NCBI GenBank assembly: GCA_036245805.1
Contig: BTRK01000001.1
Coordinates: 13,268,001 to 13,332,000, forward strand
Direction: 5' to 3'
Length of the DNA stretch: 64,000 nucleotides
Source: Pristionchus mayeri
Lineage: Eukaryota > Nematoda > Chromadorea > Rhabditida > Neodiplogasteridae
Below are positions 52,720 to 63,590 of this stretch, piece after piece. A model generated the notes under the pieces. That model saw only the letters and a list, made by a program, of their open reading frames with translations, did not search any database and was not told the DNA's origin. Position numbers and translations under genes: made by a program. Every line of letters begins with the position of its first letter. The first letter of the stretch is position 1.

Positions 52720-52990
52720 TCCGAATTGTACCCGCTCAGAGATGAGTCAGCAAGAGAAGATTCACTCGTAGAGAGGGTAAAGTGTGTGTGATAGAGAAAT
52801 GGAGACACAGATAGAGAAGGAGACAGAGATATAGAGAACGAGAAAGACAAAGATAGAGATAATGACCAACATCGGATGTAAACCGGGGATAGATTTACTC
52901 TCAATCTCTCCTATAAAGGCATTACTCTTCCTTCTTTTGGAGTAACGAGCAAAACTTTCCCTGATTCATATTCGATTTTCAACCTGCTCT
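52720..52990 (+). promoter_or_regulatory. Conserved upstream block of IPK family member 5
   Basis: ACCCGCTCAGAGATGAG, then GATAGAGA/GACAGAGATATAGAGA-type runs, CTTTTGGAGTAACG and CCCTGATTC, in the same order as at 45130-45470. Confidence 0.5.
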
Positions 52991-53287
52991 CGCTTTTTTA
53001 TTGTTACACTCATTTTCTTTCCTTAGAATGAGTAGATTGTTCTCTGCAATTACACATACTTCGTATTCACTCTTTCGCATTCTCGAATTTTGAAACAAGG
53101 GGTGCAAAAAGGGGTTCGGTCTGACCAGAATCAATGAATTGTATGCTCTAGTGAACCATCGATCTGTTTGAGCACGAGCGGTTATGGACGCCTGTCTTGC
53201 AGATCTCCTTTACGATCACACCGTTCCTTCCTTTGTCAATATCTTGATTTCTACACTGTGTGCTCACGATTGCGATGTGTGACTAGG

Positions 53288-53370
53288 GCACTAGGTCGGA
53301 GAATTATGACATGCCGCCTTTGATATATCAAAGGCGGCACGATGTCATCGTTCTCATTCGAACTAGTGCC
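53288..53370. mobile_element. MITE B, copy 3
   Basis: GCACTAGGTCGGAGAATTAT to CATTCGAACTAGTGCC, with TTTGATATATCAAA at the exact centre. Upstream of member 5. Confidence 0.85.
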
Positions 53371-54055
53371 GTGACTACTAGATACCGAATTTCACTAATC
53401 TGCGGTCTTCATTAATTGGTCTTCAACATTAGGGATTCTTCTTGTTTCGCATTATTGAAAAATGCGTTAGGGTGTATCTAATTACACCAGGTCTTGTAGA
53501 ATGCTCAACCAAGCACAGCTGGTTGTTCTCATCTTCACTGTTTCGGCGTGGTGTGTCACCGATTCAGACACGGGAATCCCATGTATGTACTCCAGGCTCT
53601 TTCCATATCGATCCACATACTCTCTACATTGCCTGCTGATGTAGATATCATTGGATTATAGGAGAGTCTGTTTCACTATTAGTGCCACTAGTATACACTA
53701 CGGTTTCAGTTTCGTACATTCCATACATGATTCATACCGATTAAGACACGGGCATATCATGTATGTACTCCATGCTCCCAATAGACTAGCATCACAGTAA
53801 CATCAGTGGTCGAGACGACACCATGGTGTCCGCCTAAGATTACAGTAGTACCATCATTCGAAATAGTGTGTATAATGACGAAATACTGATCCCGAACTCT
53901 GCCCATAACCCCCGTTTTTCAGCAATTATCAAGGCTCATTGCAACAACGGAACCGGAGCCACGGGCATGGCGCGCCTCGATTCACTCGTAGAGTAAACAG
54001 CTCGCATTTAATTTAATTAAAAAATAATTATTAAAATATATTACTCTTCGTGAAT

Positions 54056-54350
54056 CTTTCATCCGGGATGCAAGATTCACGAAGAATACGATCTCGGTAG
54101 CGACTAGTCTAAGGGAAGAATGCAAGCGCCTAAAGAGGAGAGGCGGTCCGACTTCATGCGAAACTTTCCACATGCTCAAGAGAGATGTGTTAAGTGACAA
54201 CGAACGATTCAAAAGAAAATGGATGAGTCCAAAGATCCAACCCCTTCCCCACCCCCACCCCCCTCGTCGATGGCAGAAGGCGCCAGAGTCCTTCCCTTAC
54301 CTTACACCCCCACATGCCTTGACATGTATAAATCTATCGATCAATCTATT
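54056..54350. repeat. 290 bp repeat, inverted copy at 61070-61330
   Basis: GCAAGATTCACGAAGAATAC, AGCGACTAGTCTAAGGGAAG and GAGTCCAAAGATCCAACCCC occur here and in reverse at 61070-61330. One frame is open over most of it (LREECKRLKRRGG, LSDNERFKRKWMSPK), so it may come from a transposon ORF. Here TCTTCGTGAATCTTTCATCC and its complement form a small hairpin at the left end. Confidence 0.75.
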
Positions 54351-54379
54351 ACTCTCGTTACTAACTACTTAATAACGAC

Positions 54380-54467
54380 ATTAGGTCGGATGAGAATGAT
54401 GACGTCATTTCGCCTTTCATATATCAAAGGCGGCATGCAGTTATAGTTTTCATCCGACCTATTGCCC
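54380..54467. mobile_element. MITE B, copy 4
   Basis: CATTAGGTCGGATGAGAATG to TTTTCATCCGACCTATTGCC, with TGATGACGTCA and a central TTTCATATATCAAA. Confidence 0.85.
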
Positions 54468-54842
54468 TTATTAACGTATGCACACACAAGCTATTTCATT
54501 GGTACAGATCCGAAGATGTCATCGATGGCAAGCCAACGATTAAATATATGTTGGAAATAAAGAACGACACCGACAGATGCAGCGAAGTTGACAGCAGGTG
54601 CCATATGATATGTTTGAGTTCGTACTCCCAACTTGGTTTCTTTCAACCAGTAGGTAGGCAACTCCCCACCCACTGGTCAGGATACTGGTTACCAAGGGAT
54701 CAGGATTAACCCTAGTTTGGCAAGTTAGAGAGGGCGGAGATATGCTTACCACACGTTAACCAGTAAATCCCGATCAGTGGGTGGGGAGTTGGACACATAC
54801 TGGATGGAAGAAACCAGCGTAATTCGGCTCACTGTTTTTTTG

Positions 54843-54929
54843 GCATTAGGCCGGATTAGAACTATGACGTCATGCCGTCTTTCATATATCAAAGTCGGCA
54901 TGACTCCTCAGTTCTAATCCGACCTAGTC
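54843..54929. mobile_element. MITE B, copy 5
   Basis: GCATTAGGCCGGATTAGAAC to GTTCTAATCCGACCTAGT, with TATGACGTCATGCCG and a central TTTCATATATCAAA. Confidence 0.85.
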
Positions 54930-55570
54930 TCCACACTCTCCCGTTCTATCGAATTATATTTTGTTTTGGCCATTCTTGCTGTGTGTTTCGTGCTGTTGTA
55001 TTTTAATCACTAAACAAAATGCGGCTTGAGGCAACAGTCCGCAAACGACCCTGTTTCTACGGATGAATACTTTGCAGATGCAATTATTCGAACGAGTTAA
55101 TGGTTGTGCTGTACAATGGAGTAAGAGCAAGCGTAATGTAGATGGGTGCGTGACTATTTCGGTAATTTTGTAGCATGGGAAGCTCTATAGCATTATGAAA
55201 ACGTTCCGAAATCAACAATTTCCTACTTATGCACGATGTGCACACAAATATGGGCTGAGCCAGATATCCATATATGTCAACCTTGAGAGTCTTTCTATCA
55301 ATTTCCTATTCTAAATCCCCCCTCTGAGGCGGAATACGATATGATGAGTGGGTGATACGGTGATTCGTGTCTCTTGGATCCTCTTCAAATGCTAAATGAA
55401 CACAATTCAGAGCAGGTTCATCGACCATGTACAACTGTACCAAACCGACTGTAAAATTGTGCGCAGACACATACATGATTCCCAAGGTGACGAGTGAAAA
55501 GAATACGCTATCAATTTCCAAATTATTTCAGAATGCTACCTGGCTTTTCATATCTTATTGCCGTGATTAA

Positions 55571-57665
55571 AATGTCCAATTGCAAGTTGATTTACTCGAG
55601 TGTGTAAACTGACGATGTTTGACTAGGGACCACAAGGGGTATAGCCGAAATGAACCTATGCCACCCTAACTATGCTCAAAATGCCCGCTGGGATCCAAAT
55701 AAGATCATACTTTTGGCCGTTTGTCGATATCTCATCTCTGAATCGCGCTAGAGGTCATAAATTACGTGAAAAGGTGTCAACGGAAAGCGGCAGAAAAGCG
55801 AGACGAGGAAGAAAGGGGCGGAGCCAATTCCGCTGCCTCTCCAGTCAAATCGCCAAAAATTTGGGCAGGGCTTCGCACTTTCCCGGATGCGCCTCACCCC
55901 AATACGTAAGACGAGGAAGGGATGCAAGCGCGCTCTTTTGTAGGCCCAGGCGCTCTCTACACGCGCCGGGTCAGAAACTGGTGCAAAAGAGGGAGGAGGG
56001 GAGAGAGAGAATGCACTCCGCTCTCTCCGCCTAATCAGTGTGTCGCGGACTGGTTTCTTTTGAATCACAAATCGACGAAACAATATTTTATCGAGTTTTC
56101 TTGATAGAGGTACTAGAATACCGATAGGCTATTAGGCAAGCGTTGTCCCGTATGTCTATGTTCGCTGCGCGCGCCAAACCAGCGTTTTCCAGCGTTTTCG
56201 GAACTTAATTATTGTTTGCTGACCTATTCAGAAAACATTTTTTACCAGCGGGCCAGGGCTATATCGAAAGGTAATGGAAAGAGCTTCCGAATCCTTTTTT
56301 GAGCGAGTGATTTGGTTGAGAATGAAGCTTGTGATTCCTAAATCTCGCTTTCGAGGGGAAAAGTGTCAGAGGAAAGTGGGCGGAGCTTGGGGAGTCTATG
56401 TTTGACATTGTTCATTTACAAGGATAAATTCATAAGACCAACCAACCTTTGTTGTTCGATAGTGAATTCCAGAATATTCATCTGGGTGATCAGTCTTTCT
56501 TCAAATTTAAGTGTGATTAGTCCAACCTCGACATTTCATGGACAATTATGTTTGAATACGCGCTTGTACGGAAATCGCGCCAAGACGTGGGAATTGGCGC
56601 CAAACGCTTGACTTATTGTTTGCAACCTCACTTCTAGTCAGATCGCGTTAATTTTGAATATATTTCGCATTGTATTAGATCATGTCTTAACTATTTCGAA
56701 TTGTGTTGGACCATGTGGTACTCGTTGTACAGCGTATTAAATAAATTATTATATTTTAGATGCCTACATCATCTCATGTTTGACTATCAACACTCCCTGA
56801 CTACTGTTTATATGAATTTTGTAATGTCTGTAAGTTAAAAACTACAAAGCAAGATGAATTCGTTCGACTATACCACTCCACTGTGTGAATACTCGATGAA
56901 ATAATTTAGCTTACGATTTTTGCAGTGACGAATCATTGCCAAATCGATGACCTACATGAACCATGTATACCAAGGCGTCGGATACACAACCCTATGGCCC
57001 TTAATAGGCAAACATTTCACGCATAACTTCTTACATCTCTAAAATATGTCACATCTGAAAACGACATGCATCAACACTTCTCCAATGCTTTATTCCGTTC
57101 CTTACAAGCCGATAAATCGATAATTTCAAAGCAGTAAAACATGCACTCAGTCTCAATTGTATTCAAATTGTATCATATTCAATAAAATGTAATCAAATAG
57201 CATACATTCGTCAACATCTGCTGACTACTTTTTTATCCAGCTCATTGGATATCTCACTCGTACAACGGTGATACCTAAAATATTTCATTTTCCGAACTTT
57301 CTCATCGGTTGAACATAAATCTAGCGAAAAGATCGTCCAATCCCGGACTCAGTCGCACAATTCAAATCAAATTTCAATTTGTTCACTCAGTAATGTACAT
57401 TTCAGACGGTCGGATATAGCAGGAAACACATTTACAACGATCAATACGTATAATGAATCATGAAAATCTAATTTCATGCCTAGACCAAACGACTGCATAA
57501 TACAAAACAGTGTTTCTATCGTAAGGGTATCGTAGTCGTTGTGAAAATCTCGACTGATGGAGGGAAATTATGCCGAGTGTTCTGCAGCAACGTAGTAATC
57601 CTCAAATGAGATATTTTGCAATTTCGATTGAAAGTGTTATGTAATTCGAAAGTAAGTTAATTGGC
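55571..57665. other. 2.1 kb without a supportable gene
   Basis: 55660-56060 is GC-richer than its surroundings, with long open frames on both strands but no splice or domain support. It may be an old repeat, since GAAAAG-GTGTCA-GGAAAG-GG recurs near 56357. The block 56400-56830 matches the DNA downstream of member 4. The rest is AT-rich spacer between convergent genes. Confidence 0.45.
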
Positions 57666-60345
57666 TCACTTCGAACGATACTCCTTGGTGAGAAAAATTA
57701 CGATAATTGGTGTGAATAGTGTGGAAAATGCCATCAGCGAGGAAATAGCTGGAATTATCGCTAAGAATAGTTTACAGTAAAATCAAACCCTCGGCGAAAT
57801 CGGAGCCATCATAATGCAATATTGTGAATACAGCTGTGATTGTGCCAGGAGTGTTTACGAATAAGAACGACATAATAAGGGAAACCAATGAAAACGCAAT
57901 TAACTCAGCCGGATGTGATTGACGGCATGAGGCAACAGTTCAAATCCGACATGATTACATGAATGCTATATTCGAGAAGCAATTATTCAAACTTCTATTA
58001 GGTTGGTGCAAAAGTTTCGCCTCAAGACATTTTGCACATTTTCTTGTGAACGCATCTCATGTATCAAATGGCACTTGGGCATTATTTGAGGCAGTGTTAG
58101 GTTATTACAATTATAGGTTTGTACCCGCTCGATGCAATTGCATTCCACAGAAAAACAACAATAACTGTAAAATGACAAAATATTCATGTTTTTGGGTTTT
58201 TGACACAAATCATCCTAAAAATTTAATGACTTCAATGCAAGTTCCAATCTACTAAGACTCCAATGAGGAAGGGTGGATGCTCCTATTGAACACTTGAAAT
58301 TGGAGTTTCGGGCTTCCTCGGATAACTAGTGAGGCTAAAAAGGCCGATTTCATCGTTGAAATTTGAGTTTCAAAAAATAATTGCGAAATCTCTCAAAAGG
58401 AAAGATGAATCTTCATCAACTTTCTATGGTAGCATCCTCATGATAATTACTTCTGATTATACTTCATTTGAGACCAAAAGCTCTTGCAGCAAAAATTTTC
58501 TGTGGATATAATCTAAACCTGCAAGATGCAATACCCATCAATTCCGGAAAACGGTCTTATTTTTCAGGTTGTTTTGTGACTGAAACCAATTACTTGCAAC
58601 AGTAGAATAGCAAGCCATCATACTTCATGAAAATCGTTTCGAAGAGGCACAAATATTGTTGTACGGAGAGTAGCAATCAATCGAAAAGTTCATAAGAAAA
58701 TGCAATTTTCAGAATTTGGCATGATATTTCATTAGTGGAACTGATTGATGTGGTGCGGTCCAATGTGCGCTTTGTGGAGTACACATGTACTAATATTATA
58801 AAAGAAACCACAGAATGATTGCTCAAACCCGAAGCTAGATATAGCTCGAAAACCATACTCGCGATTTTGAAGCGAAACTTTTGCACCAACCTGATAATTA
58901 ATGTTATATGGATTTTAACGATTAAACCTGCATGGTGAGAATTATCAACAAACGATAATTAATGGCTCTGAGTTTCCTTGATGAACTCCGTTTTCGGATG
59001 TAATAGAACATTGCAATTCCGCAAATCTGGGAAGATCATTGTTCTGTTTCGAAATTTCGAAATGCATTACAAGTGAAATTGATATATTTGCAAAGCCAAG
59101 CAGAATGAAGCAAACATAAGTCGAGATTCGGATCAATTGAGCAAATTCGCCCGTTATTGGAAACTGAAAAGTTAATAGTTCATTCCAAAGCTCTGGGGTA
59201 ATTGAATAATTACCGTATCTAGATTATTTCCAAGCACGAATTCACTTTCGAAATAAATTACATCTCTACAAGAAGTGATTAATTGGCAAAATCTTGTTGA
59301 GAATGAACTTTTCGGAATAGTTCTCGTTCAATTCCTTTTAAGCCCAGTCAGGCACGTAAAATATACCCAGTGCTATCAGAAACGAGCCCATTATTATGAC
59401 ACTCCAGCAGAGATAGAACACAGTTTTGATGCATTTCCTTTCTAATAGCGTGCCAATGAAGCTCTGACTGCAATGTTTATCCAGTAGTAAAATTGCAATG
59501 CATAAAACAATTTAAGAACTGAAATTGACATCATGATTTGGTGTAAACTTACTTGCATACTATTGCATATCTGCAGATACAATTCACAGACATCGCCACA
59601 AAACTGGTGTTGTGAAATAACAGGAATACAACGATGGGAACGAAACTGTGCTGGAAGTAAGGAATGCTTGCTCGATCTCCCGTGCAGAATAGACAACGAT
59701 ACAAAAAATATCCAACCCAGTGTCGTGAAGTGAAAATCGAGTAAGCATCTCCATCAGAAAAGAAGCATTGGAATGATACTTTTACGTTGCCTCAATACGA
59801 GAGTAGGATGATGTGACTCGTCATTCAGAGTCATCGCTACAAGCGTTACAAGATCATTTTTGCATCTAAGATTCCCATCAAACTGCAACATCATACAGTA
59901 TCTGTCAAACGGGCATTGAGATTGTGATACTCAATGCCCGTTTGACAGATACTGTATTTTATTATATTCGACGAAAAATACCTACCGGAGCTGCGACTAG
60001 TTGGCTCAGCGCGAATAGTGTATCGACCACCGTCGCTACGTAGCAATTCCACTTGAAGGATCCTTAACATCGTTACATGATAATCGTTGATACAATATAA
60101 AAATGAACTTCTTAATTTCTGGACACCCTCAAGCCTCAACGACACTCACTGTTTTCCTCAACGACACTCACTGTTATCTCTTTTTTGGGGATGGAAAAAT
60201 TATCAGATTGGGTGATCAAATACAAAAGAAGTAACGAATAACGAGAAAACCCACCGAGATGCGATGGCGGATACGTTATCATAAGGGTTAGAAGTCCCAG
60301 GTTGCAAAGAAGAGAGGCACTTCCGAAGAAATTCGTGATCGTCAC
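57666..60345 (-). CDS. Str-type seven-transmembrane chemoreceptor
   Basis: Minus-strand exon blocks: about 60340-60225 (NLGLLTLMITYPPSHLGGFS), about 60061-59987 (CYVATVVDTLFALSQLVAAP), about 59710-59555 (HSFVPIVVFLLFHNTSFVAM then NCICRYAIVCK), about 59481-59355 (IKTVFYLCWSVIIMGSFLIA), about 59168-58950 (STYVCFILLGFANISISLVM), about 57925-57789 (LIAFSLVSLIMSFLFVNTP) and 57760-57666 (FTPIIVIFLTKEYRSK, stop). The cysteine-arginine-tyrosine after the third span and P-x-I-V-I-F-L-x-K-E-Y-R at the end are hallmarks of Str/Srh/Srj receptors, which sense odorants in nematode neurons. The start codon and three junctions are uncertain, and a mariner-like element occupies the intron at 57998-58894. It could be a pseudogene. 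Confidence 0.7.
57998..58894. mobile_element. Mariner-like non-autonomous element, 0.9 kb
   Basis: TTAGGTTGGTGCAAAAGTTT at the left and AAACTTTTGCACCAACCTGA at the right, flanked by TA. Uninterrupted relative of 46100-47277 in opposite orientation. It lies in an intron of the receptor gene. Confidence 0.85.
59894..59956. repeat. Perfect 27-bp hairpin with 9-nt loop
   Basis: TACAGTATCTGTCAAACGGG plus CATTGAG, loop ATTGTGATA, then the exact complement. The ends are TA, so it may be a minimal TA-flanked transposon, or a small-RNA precursor. It lies in the second intron of the receptor gene. Confidence 0.9.
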
Positions 60346-61069
60346 TACCAGACATTTGATTTCTAAATAATTAGTGTAATTAGATCATTATGTACACTCT
60401 TTAGAGTGAAGAATTGATAGGTGTAATAACATGCGGCAGGAATGAATTACAAAGATAAGAATGTATAATATGGCTTGTAATGAAGAGATCGTGGTATCGT
60501 TTCGTTACCAGCAGACTTATGGGATCGACTAATATGCACAAGGCTGCGTTTATCACGCAATTCAAGCTCGCGACAATTGTTTTACACATATGCAACCACG
60601 TGAGAAATGGTTTTGATCATTCGATTAATCATGATTGCCTGACTGACATGATTGGAATTGTGGTCGAACACGTTTCCGGGAATAGCCATACCAGTTTCGC
60701 CGTTGCATTCTGAACTAGTTCGGAAGAGAAATCTGTGATAGTCTTCGAATCATTGTTTTCTAGAAAATTTAGTTATCCAGTATTTTTTACCCAGTAGCTT
60801 CGCAGACTACCAATGAATTTTCCGTGAGGACACTTTTTGAATGATCATGCAGACGAATATTTCAAAAACAACTTTTCAAATATTTGTTTATGATACACAA
60901 CACTCATCGCACCCGCCATTTCACTTGCTCTCAATTCATCAGACCGATTCAGTCGCATCTTAATCGAATATTTGTATAATTGTTTTTGAGTGCTCATGCA
61001 GAGGAGAAACCGTCGGTTCAGTTGTTTTTTGTTGTTGTTGTTGTGTTGTAGATATATAGATAGATTTAT
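60346..61069. other. Upstream of the receptor gene, unassigned
   Basis: Minus-strand open stretches at 60595-60401 (with a hydrophobic VASLNCVINAALCILVDPIS) and about 60710-60600 look partly protein-like but could not be joined to the receptor in phase. CGTGGTATCGTTTCGTTACC near 60490 resembles a MITE A end. Confidence 0.35.
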
Positions 61070-61330
61070 AAATGTCGAGGCATGTGGGGTGTAAGGTAAG
61101 GGAAGGACTCTGGCGCCTTCTGCCATCGACGAGGGGGGGGGGTGGGGAAGGGGTTGGATCTTTGGACTCATCCATCTTCTTTTGAATCGTTCGTTGTCAC
61201 TTGACACATCTCTCTTGAGTATGCGGAAAGTTTCGCATGAAGTCGGACCGCCTCTCCTCTTTAGGCGCTTGCATTCTTCCCTTAGACTAGTCGCTACCGA
61301 GATCGTATTCTTCGTGAATCTTGCATCCCG
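61070..61330. repeat. Inverted copy of the 54056-54350 repeat
   Basis: Reverse complement of the copy in member 5, ending GCATCCCGGATG at about 61333. A G-run at 61133-61141 and a TTG-rich run at 61024-61042 flank the lower side. Confidence 0.75.
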
Positions 61331-61740
61331 GATGGCCAGTCCTCCTTAGAAGTTATAAAGAGGACACCTTCGATACCTTCATGTCCATCTTGAAACGACT
61401 CCTTCCATATTCGAGATCCGTGGCTGATACCTCCGAAGTCTTGCCAGGGACTGGGGAGGGATTCTTGAGTCTTGATGTCAGTAGGTGGAAGAAAAGGGAG
61501 GGACAAGTCGCCTCCCAATCGGAGAAAAATGGGGAGGGACCGCTCATGACGACTGACAGAGACAAGAATGATTCAGAAGGACTCGACAAGAGACAAGAAT
61601 GATTCAGAATGACTCGACCGTGGCTGGTGATGCTCAACTCGTCTCGGATGGCCCTAGCTCCCATTACATTTCGGGCCATTATCAGCGCAGAGGTGTTCAT
61701 ATTTAAAAAAATTAAACATAAACAATGTTTTATGATTTAG
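61331..61740. other. Possible extension of a transposon ORF
   Basis: Open on both strands for over 80 codons next to the repeat, with a duplicated GACAAGAATGATTCAGAA (61562 and 61592). No family is recognised; it is probably mobile-element derived. Confidence 0.3.
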
Positions 61741-62266
61741 GTAATTGTCACCGTATTTGGGTGTATTTGCATGCCGTTCGTGACGAAAGCTGTGTACAAT
61801 GCAGGTAGGAAATGTTCGGTATTATACATACATTATATATATGTAACGAAAATTTTAAATTCGGTGTGGTATCTCTAAAAAAATTACACAATGATATCGT
61901 TTGTAAAATCGAATTACAGAAATTGTTTTTAATATTTTAATTTCAGGTGTAATTCATCGAAATTTCCGCATACAAGTTCGCATTATCAGCGCTGTATTTC
62001 TAATCGGGACTCTTGCGAGATTCGTCTTGCTTTACTACCAGATGTTTGATATTCCATTAAATGGTGTCTATTTTTGTCCATGGTTCTCTGGTAATGGGAA
62101 AATTCGAAGAATTGTGGAAAATATGCAATTATATGAACAATTTATTCCAGATTTTGATTATTTTCTATTTTTCGTGAACATAATTCGAGATGCTTCATTG
62201 GCATATTACTGTGGACTGCGAGTTTTTCGAAAATTCCTAAAAAAATATATGAGCATGTTCGCGTAA
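61741..62266 (+). CDS. Partial chemoreceptor-like membrane protein (possibly Sre type)
   Basis: Two exons in phase: 61741-61804 (VIVTVFGCICMPFVTKAVYN) and about 61947-62266. The second begins GVIHRNFRIQVRIISAVFLI, with alternating hydrophobic spans (LARFVLLYYQMF, FDYFLFFVNIIRDASLAYY), and ends RKFLKKYMSMFA, stop. A short H-x-N-x-R-I box between spans resembles nematode Sre receptors. It is far shorter than a receptor (about 350 residues). Earlier exons were not found, and a palindrome begins 80 bp after the stop, so the 3' half may have been displaced. Confidence 0.45.
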
Positions 62267-62343
62267 GAGTCGAACAAAGTCGTGAAGGGCCTGGCACATC
62301 AAATTTTCGAAAATTTGTCTAAATGGGTTTTCGAGTGTGCATA

Positions 62344-63590
62344 ATTCAAAATGTGTGCCATTCTAGAACCACTGATTTCTCTCAGTGGAAACGGATAAAT
62401 TGATCGATCAATTACGAAAAAGAAAGTTCAATGAATAGATTAATTTTCGGGTCAATAATATAAGAGCCCGTTCGAGTAAGAGTCGGACAAACCTTGGCAC
62501 ATCAAATTTTCGAAAATTTGCCTAAATGGGTTTTCGAGGGTGCTGCTCATCATGAACAACTTCATTTTGAATGATCTCGATCGGGTGAGCCAGGTTTCAT
62601 GTAGGATGCATCTATACTTAAGCACATATCTCGGCAACCGTTTTATGAAACGATTTGCAATTTGTACATGTGATAGATATGACCCTAACGATGGGTCAGA
62701 AATAAAATATCTTTTATTACGCGACAATCTCATGAAATCGACGTTCTCGAATACAAGGTAAAACTTAAAACCGAGAACTATATGGTAAGATGCGTCTTAT
62801 TCTGGGGATCATTTTTCGAATGCTATGTTGGGTATTTGAGTTAATCGCTTTTTTGCTAAGACGTTTTTTGATGTCATTTTCATCTCTGCCACGAAGTCTT
62901 GTGCTTTCGATTTGTTTTCCAATTAAGTTTCTACTTCGATTAATATATTTTTCCCAAACACATTGCCTCTGGCAAGAAATATATGAATCGAACTTAACCA
63001 ATCGAAATAATACAAATCGAAAGCGCAAGACTCTCTTGGCAGAGATGAAAATGACATCAGAAAACGACTTGTATCAAAAAAGCGATTAACTCGAATATCC
63101 AACTTAGCATACGAAAAATGATCCCCAGCATATGACAATACAGTTCTCGGTTTTAAGTTTTGCCTTATATTCGAGAACGTTGATTTCATGAGATTGTCGC
63201 GTATTAAAATACGAGTATTTTTTTTCTAAAACATCGTTAGGGTCATATCTATAACATGTACAAATTGCAAATCTTTTCATAAAACGGTTCCCGAGATATG
63301 TACTTAAGTATACAAGCAGCCTACATTCAGCCTGGCCCACCCGATCGAGATGGTTCAAAATGAAGTTGATCATGATGAGCAGCACCCTCGAAAACCCATT
63401 TAGGCAAATTTTCGAAAATTTGATGTGCCAAGGTTTGTCCGACTCTTACTCGAACGGGCTCTTATATTATTGACCCGAAAATTAATCTATTCATTGAACT
63501 TTCTTTTTCGTAATTGATCGATCAATTTATCCGTTTCCACTGAGAGAAATCAGTGGTTCTAGAATGGCACACATTTTGAATTATGCATTA
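62344..63590. mobile_element. 1.25 kb palindromic element
   Basis: Outer ends ATAATTCAAAATGTGTGCCA and complement; the arms pair almost throughout to a centre near 62965. CACATCAAATTTTCGAAAAT occurs both just outside (62297) and inside (62500) the left arm, so a flank was duplicated. No coding capacity is supported. Confidence 0.85.

Larger units (their letters stand above)
53501..55570 (+). pseudogene. Small secreted protein, IPK family member 5, with a one-base deletion
   Basis: Exons: 53501-53582, 53923-53992, 54508-54597, 55078-55145, 55411-55486, 55532-55570. The signal peptide MLNQAQLVVLIFTVSAWC is followed by IIKAHCNNGTGATG, EDVIDGKPTIKYMLE, LMVVLYNGVRASVM, MYNCTKPTVKLCADTYMIPK and TWLFISYCRD. 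The fourth exon is one base shorter than in member 3 and meets a TAG where the others have the histidine of MHD/IHD. The frame after it is otherwise conserved. A single lesion suggests recent loss or an assembly error. Intron 2 holds a copy of a 290 bp repeat and MITE B copy 4; intron 3 holds MITE B copy 5. Confidence 0.7.

Noticed and set aside
55672..56083. Overlapping long frames on both strands as genes
   Set aside because: GC-richer repeat-like DNA; no acceptor/donor pattern and no family resemblance.
60840..61207. Minus-strand protein with SDNERFKRRW as a host gene
   Set aside because: The same segment is repeated at 54 kb in the opposite orientation with frame changes, so it is treated as mobile-element derived.
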